Assembly (NCBI GenBank): GCA_016789955.1 | Contig: JAEUPB010000037.1 | Span: 57,530-121,529, forward strand | Length of the DNA: 64,000 bases | Reading direction: 5' to 3' | From: Rubrivivax sp. | GTDB lineage: Bacteria > Pseudomonadota > Gammaproteobacteria > Burkholderiales > Burkholderiaceae_C | In this document: positions 52,367 through 59,535 of the stretch, piece after piece | Layout: the number at the start of each line of letters is the position of its first letter | Numbering within the stretch: position 1 is the first letter of the stretch | Notes under the pieces: generated by a model | The model's database searches: none | Told to the model about the DNA's origin: nothing | The model's input: the letters and a program-made list of their open reading frames with translations, nothing else | Translations under genes and position numbers: made by a program

Positions 52367-52807
52367 CTACGCAGCATTGCCGCGAACAAGAATGGCCTTG
52401 CTGTCTTCAAAGCCCAGAGGTGCGGACGTGTGCTCGTGAACGATGCGCGGCACGTGGCCGCTGGTGCGCAGCACCCAGGTGATGCGGTTCTGCATCGCGC
52501 GCAGCGTCTCGCCTGTGGCCGACATGCCGGCGTAGGTGACCACCGCGCAGACCGAAGACACTTCCTTGCCGACCCAGGAGGTCACGTCCTCGAAGGTGAC
52601 CTTCACCCGCTCCGTGCCGAGGGACGTGAACCAGCCTTCGACCGCGCGTTGCCAGGCCTCCGCGCCTTCGTACAGCCAGACGCCCCAGGCATCGAAGACC
52701 CGAACGGACGGGTCATAGAGGTGCATGAAGGTGCGCACGTCCTTCTTGAACACCGCTGACTCGTAGGCGGCCAGGATCCGGGCAACGTCCTTGTCGAGTT
52801 CGCTCAT
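52367..52807 (-). CDS. SnoaL/NTF2-like protein
   Basis: This 146-residue protein begins SELDKDVARILAAYESAVFKKDVRTFMHLYDPSVRVFDAWGVWLYEGAEAW, the N-terminus of an NTF2-like fold used in stress-response or ketosteroid-type proteins, and has RAMQNRITWVLRTSGHVPRIVHEHTSAPL. The final His set fits the active-site end of a SnoaL-like family. Substrate unknown. Confidence 0.82.
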   Translation of the reverse strand: MSELDKDVARILAAYESAVFKKDVRTFMHLYDPSVRVFDAWGVWLYEGAEAWQRAVEGWFTSLGTERVKVTFEDVTSWVGKEVSSVCAVVTYAGMSATGETLRAMQNRITWVLRTSGHVPRIVHEHTSAPLGFEDSKAILVRGNAA

Positions 52808-52994
52808 GGGGTCTCCGTGAAGTTGATGGGTTCCCCGAGGCGCCACGCCAACCACCACGGCAGCGACCGCGATGTCGGAAAGAGTGGAGCACGAGCGAGA
52901 TGGGCATGGGGAGATTGGACAGGCCCGCGCCCGATTGTCGATTCCGGCGACGACCGTTCGTCGTGCCGCTGGAGCGCTGCCCTTCCGGCCAACT

Positions 52995-53023
52995 CCCCAC
53001 CCCTCACCCCTCACCCCTCACCC
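52995..53023. repeat. C-rich heptamer direct repeats
   Basis: This is a tract of about three CCCCTCA units directly upstream of the VOC gene starting at 53034, where the last unit runs into the ribosome-site region (GGAGCG). A related tract lies at 12279-12298. The role is unknown. Confidence 0.55.
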
Positions 53024-53033
53024 GGAGCGCCCC

Positions 53034-53450
53034 ATGCCCAAGACGATCTTCATCAGCCTGCCGGTGAGCGACCTCGCCGCCTCGATCGCGTTCTACGAAG
53101 CACTGGGCTTCGAGCGGAACCCGCAGTTCAGCGACGACACCGGCGCCTGCATGGTGTGGAGCGAGGCGATCTGCGTGATGGTGGTGACGCTCGCGAAGTG
53201 GCGCACCTTCACGCAACGGCCCCTGCCCGCGCCCGGCACCGCCGGCTCGATGCTCTCGCTCCTGCTGGAGAGCCGCGAGGCGGTGGACGCGATGAACCGC
53301 GCCGCCGCCGCGCACGGCGGCCGGGCCGACGTGAACCCGCCCGAGGACCTGGGGTTCATGGTCACGCGCGACCTGGCCGACCCGGACGGGCATGTGTGGG
53401 CGGCGTTGTGGATGGATGCGGGGGCGGGCGCAGCGGAACAGACCGGCTGA
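53034..53450 (+). CDS. VOC (glyoxalase-like) protein
   Basis: This 138-residue VOC protein begins PKTIFISLPVSDLAASIAFYEALGFERN and ends VTRDLADPDGHVWAALWMDAG. It matches the PhnB/antibiotic-resistance-type subgroup of the VOC superfamily with the conserved DPDGH near the C-terminus. Substrate unknown. It follows the heptamer repeats. Confidence 0.87.
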   Translation: MPKTIFISLPVSDLAASIAFYEALGFERNPQFSDDTGACMVWSEAICVMVVTLAKWRTFTQRPLPAPGTAGSMLSLLLESREAVDAMNRAAAAHGGRADVNPPEDLGFMVTRDLADPDGHVWAALWMDAGAGAAEQTG

Positions 53451-53487
53451 TGCCGCTACCGAAGCGCGTTCGGCCTCGCCCAAGGGA

Positions 53488-54210
53488 TCAGGCCGCGCTT
53501 CGCGAGGTGGGCGGCAGGCGACGAAAGAGCAGCCAGCACCCCAGCGAGACCTCGTAGATGAACATGGGCAGCATGCCGACGTAGAAATAGTCGCTGGCAT
53601 CGGGCGACAGGACGACGCCGAAGGAGTAGGCCGCGAGCAGCAGCGAGGCCAGCACGCCCCAGCTCGCGAGCAGCCTGGGCACCAGGCCTGACTGCAGCAG
53701 CAGGAACGCGAAGAGGGCGGAGCCGAAGCCCAGCGGAATGAACCCGATGCCCAGGCCCGCCAGCTGGGCCCGGAGCGCGACTCCCACCAAGCCGTGAAGC
53801 TGAGCGGCCTCAAAGCTCTGGGTGTACTCGCCGCCCCCGACCAGCGACAGGGCGACCAGACCGAAGCCGATGGCAGAGAAGTGCACAGCAAGCTCGATCG
53901 CCCGAAACAACAGGGCCAGCAGGGCCAGGCGATGGCTGACCTCGCGCACGAGGTGATAGAGCGCCCAGACCAGAACGGCGACGCCCGCAAAGGTGAGCAG
54001 GTCCGTGGCAAGACCGGTACGGTAGAGCGCGGCCGATTCGACCAGATTCGATGCCGTCCGTGCCGCGCTGGAGCCTACGAGCAACGAACTGCGGACATAG
54101 GCTTCGCCGAAGAGCGCGAGAGACACCGTGAGCAGGTACATGGCACCCGCGATACGAGCCAGTTGCGATCGCTGGCGGTGCGACTCCTGTGACAGGGGCG
54201 TACTCTCCAT
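53488..54210 (-). CDS. DUF4386 family membrane protein
   Basis: This 240-residue protein has about six membrane segments and starts LARIAGAMYLLTVSLALFGEAYVRSSLLVG with later LLALLFRAIELAVHFSAIG and IGFIPLGFGSALFAFLLLQSGLVPRLLASWGVLA, the DUF4386 pattern. Function unknown. It converges on the VOC gene and is followed on the left by a short gene-free stretch. Confidence 0.9.
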   Translation of the reverse strand: MESTPLSQESHRQRSQLARIAGAMYLLTVSLALFGEAYVRSSLLVGSSAARTASNLVESAALYRTGLATDLLTFAGVAVLVWALYHLVREVSHRLALLALLFRAIELAVHFSAIGFGLVALSLVGGGEYTQSFEAAQLHGLVGVALRAQLAGLGIGFIPLGFGSALFAFLLLQSGLVPRLLASWGVLASLLLAAYSFGVVLSPDASDYFYVGMLPMFIYEVSLGCWLLFRRLPPTSRSAA

Positions 54211-54406
54211 GGTTCGTGCGTGACCCGTGCTTCCTGTTCGGCCGAAGGTTAATCACGGCACGCCTCGAATGCGGCCAGCACCTTGGGGGAGAAGGGCTTT
54301 GTCTTCGAGGGCACGGCCGGCCCGGAAGGCGACCAGCGGCTACGCGCCAATTGCAGCGGGCGACCCGGTGCGGGCGTCGTACTCAGCGGCATCCGCGACA
54401 GCGCGC

Positions 54407-55363
54407 TCACGGCCCGTACACCAGCCCCGAATCCGCAAGTCCCACGAGGTCGATGTTCGCGAGGTTCAGCGGATGCTGCGCCGCGAGCACGCCCAGGTCC
54501 ACCGGCGTGAGCTGGTGGCTGTCGAGCAGCCCGACGTAGTACGCCAGTGCGTCCGCCGACGGCGCGGCGCCGACCACGTTGGTGTACAGCGCCTGCACCA
54601 GCGCGCTCGAGCCGGGGTTCTCTCCGAAGCGGGCCTGCAGCGCATAGCCGGCCAGGGCCTCGAAGGTCATGCCGGCGTCGGCCAGGCCGAGGCCGATGCC
54701 GACGTAGGCCGCATTGCCCACCGACGCCGGGCCGAAGACCGCGCCGAGGATCATCGCCACCCAGCCGGCATGGCCGGCCAGGTCGAGCGCCAGCTTCGCA
54801 TCGGGGAACTGCACGCGCTCGATGTTCAGCAGCTCGTAGCGGGTGCCTGCCGCCGCGTTCACGATCGTGTGGCGATCGCGCAGCTGCGCCACGGCGTTGC
54901 TGCCGCGGGCACTGTCGAGCTGCACGGTGTCGATGCCCGGGCCGCCGACGAAGATCTGCTGGGTCGCGCTGGGCGTGAACAGGTCGTTGCCCTCGGTGCC
55001 GTAGCGGTACGGGCTGCGCGGATCGGGGGCGGTGGTGAAGTCGTAGGGCGGCAGCGGGAACGAGGGGTTGCCGGCCGCATCGCGCGCGATTCCCGCGTTC
55101 GAGCCGACGATGATGCGGATGCCGCCCGGCAGGTCGATCGCCGGGTCGACGACGATCTGCGAGCCCAGGGCCGTGACGGTGACGCCGATGCCGAGGTCCA
55201 TGTCGAAGAGCGGATTGCCGAAGACATCGAACACGAACAGCGCGCCGGTGCCGCGCACGACGGGTTCGTCGAACGTCAGCACGAGATTCGCGTCGACCGG
55301 CGCGCCGACGGCGTGGTTGGCGGGGCTCAGCGCCAGCAGGGCGGGCGAGGTGGTGTCGGCCAT
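54407..55363 (-). CDS. exported-type Ig-like and DUF4214-like domain protein
   Basis: This 318-residue protein starts TTSPALLALSPANHAVGAPVDANLVLTFDEPVVRG, an Ig-like (Big_5 type) domain, then a middle region with FTPSATQQIFVGGPGIDTVQL (RTX/hemolysin-like GGxGxD nonapeptide pattern), and a C-terminal SSALVQALYTNVVGAAPSADALAYYVGLLDSHQ DUF4214-type helical repeat. No signal peptide is seen; type I secretion is possible since such proteins end with secretion signals. Substrate or role unknown. Confidence 0.72.
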   Translation of the reverse strand: MADTTSPALLALSPANHAVGAPVDANLVLTFDEPVVRGTGALFVFDVFGNPLFDMDLGIGVTVTALGSQIVVDPAIDLPGGIRIIVGSNAGIARDAAGNPSFPLPPYDFTTAPDPRSPYRYGTEGNDLFTPSATQQIFVGGPGIDTVQLDSARGSNAVAQLRDRHTIVNAAAGTRYELLNIERVQFPDAKLALDLAGHAGWVAMILGAVFGPASVGNAAYVGIGLGLADAGMTFEALAGYALQARFGENPGSSALVQALYTNVVGAAPSADALAYYVGLLDSHQLTPVDLGVLAAQHPLNLANIDLVGLADSGLVYGP

Positions 55364-55607
55364 GGTGCCTCCTTGGGGAGAGGCAGGCGCGGCGCCCGAA
55401 CGCAGACCGCCACGCCTCTCCGGAGAAGAACTGTGCCAGTTCCTCCGTGAGCCCGGCGACCAGCGGCAGCGCGGGGTCGCCGTACGACGCGAGCTGCTGC
55501 TGCAGGTCTGCGGGCACCGTCCTCAGCACGGGGTTGCCCGGAAGGGATGCGTGGCTGATGGACCTTCCGCTCCGCTTCCCAGGGCCAGATCAGCCGCGCT
55601 GGTCTGC

Positions 55608-56027
55608 TCAGGACTCATGCCGAGGTACGGACGCCGTGGCAGTGGCGTGCACCGCGAGGTTCCCGTCCGCACCCCATAGCCTGGCCTCGAGGAACACGAG
55701 CTGCTTGCCCGCCTTGATGACGGAAGCCTCCCCTCGTGACTCACCCAGCCTCAACGGCGCCACGAAGGTGCTCTTGATCTCCACCGTCGGCAACCAGGCT
55801 CGAGTCCTGGCAAAGGCGGCGACGGACATCAGGACATCGACCATGGCAACGGCGAAGCCGCCCTGAACATGGCCGTGGTAGTTCCTGAAAGCCGGCTGGG
55901 CGGCGAAGCGGAGAACCACGCGACCGACGTCGAAGTCGGCTTCCTCCACCGAGAAGGAAGGCAGCGCCGTACCCGCGATCTTGGGCTGACTGTCCAGGAG
56001 GGCTTGGAGCTCAGCGGCCTTGGACAT
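55608..56027 (-). CDS. PaaI-like hotdog thioesterase
   Basis: This 139-residue hotdog protein has FRNYHGHVQGGFAVAMVDVLMSVAA with the HGxxxGG core and active Asp, plus VEIKSTFVAPLRLGESRGEASV and FLEARLWGADGNLAVHATATA. It likely hydrolyses CoA thioesters. It is the paralogue-type counterpart of the thioesterase at 16128-16514. Base composition looks slightly less GC-rich than most of the window. Confidence 0.86.
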   Translation of the reverse strand: MSKAAELQALLDSQPKIAGTALPSFSVEEADFDVGRVVLRFAAQPAFRNYHGHVQGGFAVAMVDVLMSVAAFARTRAWLPTVEIKSTFVAPLRLGESRGEASVIKAGKQLVFLEARLWGADGNLAVHATATASVPRHES

Positions 56028-56101
56028 GGCGGTGATTCTGAAGCCTACCGGTCGAGCGTCAGCGTGCGGCCCTGCGTCCTGCGTCAGCGTGAGCGGATAC
56101 C

Positions 56102-56410
56102 TCAGACCCTCTTGGTCTCTCCCATCATCACGTCCACACCGGCGCTCGCGAAGTTCGCCAGGTCGGTGGCCGTGGCCTGCCCTTGCGGCGACGCCATCGC
56201 CGCGCCGATGGCTTCCATCGAATCGAACTCCAGGGTGGCCACCAGGTACACGCCGTGCTTGCCCGCCATGCCCATCACCGGGCCGCTGGTCACTTCATAG
56301 CTTCTCAGGCCCGGAATGGTCTTGGCGAGAGGCACGTGCTTGTTGAAGTAGTAGCTGTCGAACGCTGCGGCATCTGCGGGTTGCTGGTAGACAGCGTAGA
56401 GCTTGGCCAT
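56102..56410 (-). CDS. EthD-family protein
   Basis: This 102-residue protein begins AKLYAVYQQPADAAAFDSYYFNKHVPLAKTIPGLRSYEV and continues YLVATLEFDSMEAIGAAMASPQGQATATDLANFA, the EthD/dimeric alpha-beta barrel pattern. EthD-like proteins act in ether or quinone metabolism; this one is unknown. An in-frame TTG at 56488 is not needed. The ATG at 56410 is the family start. Confidence 0.85.
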   Translation of the reverse strand: MAKLYAVYQQPADAAAFDSYYFNKHVPLAKTIPGLRSYEVTSGPVMGMAGKHGVYLVATLEFDSMEAIGAAMASPQGQATATDLANFASAGVDVMMGETKRV

Positions 56411-56571
56411 GGGGTGCTCCTTCGGGTACCCAGTCAGCGGGTTGCTGGTGGTGCCACCCACAGTAACCAGCGGTTGTGTGCTGGTCAATGAACGCTTGTA
56501 AGGGCATACCCGCGCGAGCGGCCGGCAGCGGTGTGCCGGAGCAGGCTTTGGGCTCCCCGCTCGACGCAGAG

Positions 56572-56579
56572 GTTAGGGC
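56572..56579 (-). repeat. R''-type attC core at serine hydrolase cassette end
   Basis: Plus-strand GTTAGGGC; on the minus strand GCCCTAAC lies 25 bp after the serine hydrolase stop. It is the exact complement of the R' at 57880-57887 that precedes the gene. The expected downstream L'/R' of the site is not clear: a GAGCGG/CCGCTC stem (near 56515 and 56558) is seen, but no clean GTTRRRY. Confidence 0.5.
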
Positions 56580-56603
56580 GCACACGTCACTCGCAGACCC
56601 GTC

Positions 56604-57794
56604 CTACTTGCCCAAGGTCTGCAGGACCGCATCAAAGAAGCGCCCTTGCGTGATCGAGGCCGCCCCTCCGCTGATTCCGTAGACCGAGGTATGAACGACT
56701 ACCGTGCGCGTGGCGGGATGGACCCAAACCGCCTGCCCGAGACGGCCTCGCAGATGGAAGCGATCTCCCTGCGAAGACACCCAGGTCTGGTAGCCGTAGC
56801 TGGGGTTCGGTGCCTGCGAGCTGGTGGCCGCCTTGACCCAGTCGGCCGGAATGTTCTGCTTGCCCTCGCGCGCGCCGCCGTCCGCAAGGAGAAGCCCGAG
56901 GCGCGCCCAGTCGCGAAGCGTGGCGCTGAAGCAGCAGTAGCCCAGCTCGTTGCCCAGCGGATCGATGTTCCAGTAGGCGTCGAACTCGGCACCCATCGGC
57001 TGCCAGAGCACGCGCGAGGTGTACTCGGAGAGGTCGCCGCCGACCGCGCCGCGAAGCACGAGCGCGAGGACGAATGTCTCGGATGAAGCGTAGTTCCAGC
57101 GCTGCCCGGGTGGCGCGATGCGCTCCTTGTAGGGCAGCACAGCCGCCGCCCCGCCAGGTCCTTCCTGCCACAGGATGGCGGTGGCCAGCTTCATCACGTC
57201 GTCTCTGCCGCTGTAGATCTCCTCGAACCTGACCCCCGAGGTCATGGTGAGCAGGTGCCGGATCGGCGTCTCGCCGTACGGATGTCCCTTCAGGCCCGGC
57301 ACGTAGGCCTCGGCCTTGTCGTCGAGGGACTTGATCTTCTTCTCGTGCAGTGCAATGCCCACCAGCATGCCGATCACGGTCTTGGCCATGGACATCGACG
57401 CGAACCGGTGCTCCGCGGTGCGCTCGTACTGGTAGCGCTCGGCGTGGATGGTGTCCCCCTGCATCACGAGCAGTCCCATGTTGCGGTGCTCGGCAAGAAA
57501 CGCGTCCTGGCCGACCGCTGGTTCCTGCGCGGCCCGCTGCAACGGCCGCGGGGAGTCTGCCTTCTTCACCACCCGAGACGGGTAGATCTCGTGATAGTGG
57601 GTCGTCACGCCGACGAGACACCACTCCGGCGAGAACGAGCCTTTCGAGTTTGGACAGGTCGGGTAGCCCCTGGACTTGCCCAACGCTTCTTCATCCGGGG
57701 CGGCCAACGAAACCGTGCAGCATGCCAATCCAGCGAGCAGCACGATCATCCTCATTCGATCTCGGCTGCGCTTTGGCAAGGATTCGGACAACAT
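56604..57794 (-). CDS. exported serine hydrolase, beta-lactamase class C-like (cassette 6)
   Basis: This 396-residue protein has an N-terminal signal (RMIVLLAGLACCTVSLAA). The SxxK motif is in FASMSMAKTVIGML (~130-143), followed by DDKAEAYVPGLKG, LLTMTSGVRFEE and NYASSETF (the YxN position as YAS). HLRGRLGQAVWVHP replaces the third motif. It is of the class C beta-lactamase/esterase EstB type, so substrate could be a beta-lactam, ester or peptide. It is flanked by complementary GTTAGGGC/GCCCTAAC cores, so it looks like an integron cassette gene. Possible starts: ATG 57794, 57755 or 57749. Confidence 0.83.
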   Translation of the reverse strand: MLSESLPKRSRDRMRMIVLLAGLACCTVSLAAPDEEALGKSRGYPTCPNSKGSFSPEWCLVGVTTHYHEIYPSRVVKKADSPRPLQRAAQEPAVGQDAFLAEHRNMGLLVMQGDTIHAERYQYERTAEHRFASMSMAKTVIGMLVGIALHEKKIKSLDDKAEAYVPGLKGHPYGETPIRHLLTMTSGVRFEEIYSGRDDVMKLATAILWQEGPGGAAAVLPYKERIAPPGQRWNYASSETFVLALVLRGAVGGDLSEYTSRVLWQPMGAEFDAYWNIDPLGNELGYCCFSATLRDWARLGLLLADGGAREGKQNIPADWVKAATSSQAPNPSYGYQTWVSSQGDRFHLRGRLGQAVWVHPATRTVVVHTSVYGISGGAASITQGRFFDAVLQTLGK

Positions 57795-57812
57795 GGGTAG
57801 CTCTTTCGTTCT

Positions 57813-58097
57813 CTAGCACTTGGCGCATCGCAGCGCCGGAGTAGGCGTAGCGGAAGGCCCGCAACGCGTCGCTTCATGAGCCCTAACGTTTGAGCTGAGT
57901 CGCCCCTTAGGAGAGGGCGGCTTGGCCGGGTAGGCGATGATGGACCAAAGCGCCTGCCCGGCCAAGGGGAGGCGCTTCGACCCGCACGACGCGCCGCGCA
58001 AGCCCGAGGGTTGCGCCATGGCCGTGCCGGCCATGGCGCCTTGAAGCAACAAGCCAACAAGGAAGACCTCCCGAAGACGTGCGCCCAGGAGATGCAT
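57813..58097 (-). CDS. hypothetical small exported ORF running through attC-like site
   Basis: This 94-residue frame begins MHLLGARLREVFLVGLLLQGAMAGTAMAQ, which resembles a signal peptide, and then reads through the attC-like site as AKPPSPKGRLSSNVRAHEA, ending in a Cys-rich tail CGPSATPTPALRCAKC. Reading through attC sequence is unusual for a real gene, so it may be spurious. Confidence 0.3.
   Translation of the reverse strand: MHLLGARLREVFLVGLLLQGAMAGTAMAQPSGLRGASCGSKRLPLAGQALWSIIAYPAKPPSPKGRLSSNVRAHEATRCGPSATPTPALRCAKC
57880..57966 (-). repeat. attC-like site with long stem
   Basis: On the minus strand the site ends CAGCTCAAACGTTAGGGC, close to the canonical L'-R' end CTTAACTCA..CGTTAGGC. 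On the plus strand 57921-57936 and 57951-57966 form an inverted repeat (CTTGGCCGGG..AGGCG) with one mismatch and a ~14-nt loop. The R'' partner farther right is degenerate. Confidence 0.55.
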
Positions 58098-58354
58098 GAC
58101 ACAGGTCAGACCGGCGGCAGGTGAACTCGACTAACCCCGTGTCGCGCCAGACGAGGCGACGACGCTGAACGAATGGAGTCCCGCCGAGCGGTTGGTATCT
58201 GGGCCCACACCGATCAACGGGTGCAACAAGGCCGTCTGTAGATGTGCAGTCTGTTCTCTGTGGTCGATGCAGCTACCAAGAGCGCAATGTCGAGTGAGCA
58301 CGAACCAAAATCACATCACCAACCGTTGACTCGGTGGGAAGTCCCTGTAGACAT

Positions 58355-58361
58355 GTTAGGC
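58355..58361 (-). repeat. R''-type attC core after coiled-coil cassette gene
   Basis: Plus GTTAGGC, minus GCCTAAC, just beyond the stop at 58363. Together with 59375-59385 it gives 11 complementary nucleotides (TGACGCCTAAC / GTTAGGCGTCA), as expected of one cassette's two attC halves. Confidence 0.6.
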
Positions 58362-58362
58362 G

Positions 58363-59355
58363 TCACTTCTTGCCGAGGGCCTTTCCCATCGCTTCAACGA
58401 CCTCCTTGAAGCCACCCAGCACAGCGCTGTTCGTCTCGAGCTTGCGCGCTTGTTCACTCGGTGAACTGAAGATGACCTGGGTCGCTGCCGTGACGATGCG
58501 ATCTCGAATCGTGGGCTCGCGTGCCAGATCACCGTAGTTCGGTAGCGAGTTGGCGACTGCGGCCTTATGTGCGTACTCCTCTTCGAAGTCGCGCTCCTTT
58601 CTGTACTGTGCGAAAGCGAAGCCGAATGCAGCGAACAGCGGGACCAATACGGCGGTTCGGATGGCGATGACTACCCACAACGAGAACACCGGTTCCCCAC
58701 CAGGCTGGGATGGCTTGCTCGCCTGAGCGGCCGCGGTTACCGTGTTCACGAAGTCAAACGTGGCGTAGGTCGCTGCGCCTCCAAGGAGGAAGCAGGCGAG
58801 AAGCCAAAGCAATCTCCCTCTGTAGACGACATCTCTCCGCTGATGAAACGCTTCCGAGAGAGATCCAGCAATGGCTGGAGTGATGAGCGTCCGAACATCC
58901 TTCTTGAGACCCTCAACCTCCTCGTTGTTGCGCGTCAATGTGCTCAGCTCTTTCGAGAGAGCCAAGCGCTGCGCCTCCAGTTGAGCGCCTCCTGCGGCAA
59001 GCAGTGGTACGCCGTACATGCGAGAGTGGAAGAGAAGGTTGTCGACGTGATTGGCGAAGTTCTGATACGAGGACTGATCTCGGGAAGTTGTCAGTTGCGT
59101 GTACGTGTTGTTCATGGCCTGAAGCTGGCCGAGCAGGTTGGCCAAGGCTTGCTTGCCCAGCAACGCGAGCTCGTTAGTGCTGATCAGCGCCTCATAGGAC
59201 GTCTGCAGGAACCTCAGGTAGGCGATGGTCTCGTCGACGTTTGGACCATCATAGTCGTTGAACACCGGACCTGACTTGAAGAAGTCTTCGGGCTTGCTTG
59301 CAAAGAAGCGTGTAAAGACTTCTGCGAACTGTGAAGCGATTGCGGCTACTGACAT
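58363..59355 (-). CDS. two-TM coiled-coil protein of unknown function (cassette 4)
   Basis: This 330-residue protein has a long soluble helical region (~1-170, e.g. EALISTNELALLGKQALANLLGQLQAMNN and LSKELSTLTRNNEEVEGLKKDVRTL), two TM segments near 183-208 (LLWLLACFLLGGAATYATFDFV) and 225-250 (VVIAIRTAVLVPLFAAFGFAF), and a charged C-terminal helix. No family was recognised. GAGAG precedes the ATG at 59355. A membrane-linked role, perhaps defence, is only a guess from the cassette setting. Confidence 0.72.
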   Translation of the reverse strand: MSVAAIASQFAEVFTRFFASKPEDFFKSGPVFNDYDGPNVDETIAYLRFLQTSYEALISTNELALLGKQALANLLGQLQAMNNTYTQLTTSRDQSSYQNFANHVDNLLFHSRMYGVPLLAAGGAQLEAQRLALSKELSTLTRNNEEVEGLKKDVRTLITPAIAGSLSEAFHQRRDVVYRGRLLWLLACFLLGGAATYATFDFVNTVTAAAQASKPSQPGGEPVFSLWVVIAIRTAVLVPLFAAFGFAFAQYRKERDFEEEYAHKAAVANSLPNYGDLAREPTIRDRIVTAATQVIFSSPSEQARKLETNSAVLGGFKEVVEAMGKALGKK

Positions 59356-59378
59356 CTTGCTCTCGCAGTGACTGTGAC

Positions 59379-59385
59379 GCCTAAC
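59379..59385 (-). repeat. R'-type attC core upstream of cassette 4
   Basis: Minus-strand GTTAGGC, preceded by CCTTTTAACTCTAC, which is close to the canonical L' segment (CTTAACTC). It marks the start of the coiled-coil cassette and is the point where the 25-residue ORF stops (TAG inside GTTAGGC). Confidence 0.6.
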
Positions 59386-59458
59386 GTAGAGTTAAAAGGA
59401 TGAAGGGCAAGGCAGCAACGACCACAGCGACTCCGAGCCAGAAGGTGATGGGTGACAT
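59381..59458 (-). CDS. 25-residue membrane micro-ORF (cassette 3)
   Basis: A 25-codon frame starts ATG at 59458 and stops with TAG at 59381-59383. The peptide MSPITFWLGVAVVVAALPFI plus LLTLR is a single hydrophobic helix ending in Arg. GAGAG lies just upstream of the ATG. The stop falls within the next attC core. Such tiny membrane peptides are known in toxin systems, but no homologue can be named. Confidence 0.4.
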   Translation of the reverse strand: MSPITFWLGVAVVVAALPFILLTLR

Positions 59459-59465
59459 CTCTCAC

Positions 59466-59535
59466 GCCTAACGAGACAGGCTCCTCGCGCCCAAACCTCA
59501 TCGGCCTCGACCTGGTGGGCGCACGTCAATCTGGC
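59466..59535 (-). repeat. attC-like site before micro-ORF cassette
   Basis: The R' core is 59466-59472 (minus GTTAGGC). On the plus strand, 59487-59497 (GCGCCC..ACC) pairs with 59514-59522 (GGTGGGCGC) as a short stem with a 2-nt bulge. The right-hand R'' near 59530 is degenerate. The site overlaps the 3' end of the Cys-rich gene (stop at 59498). Confidence 0.5.

Larger units (their letters stand above)
57795..58354. other. cassette 5 and flanking spacer, no confident gene
   Basis: This stretch between the serine hydrolase and the coiled-coil cassette contains an attC-like site (57880-57966) and a minus-strand open frame 57813-58097. The rest (58098-58354) shows no convincing frame, RNA or terminator. 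If cassettes are intact, this holds one cassette without a recognised gene. Confidence 0.5.

Noticed and set aside
55364-55607. Frame starting near 55529 (LRTVPADLQQQLASYGDPALPLVAGL)
   Set aside because: It looks protein-like for ~45 residues and then loses sense. It could be a broken gene but has no match; left as an uncalled 244-bp gap.
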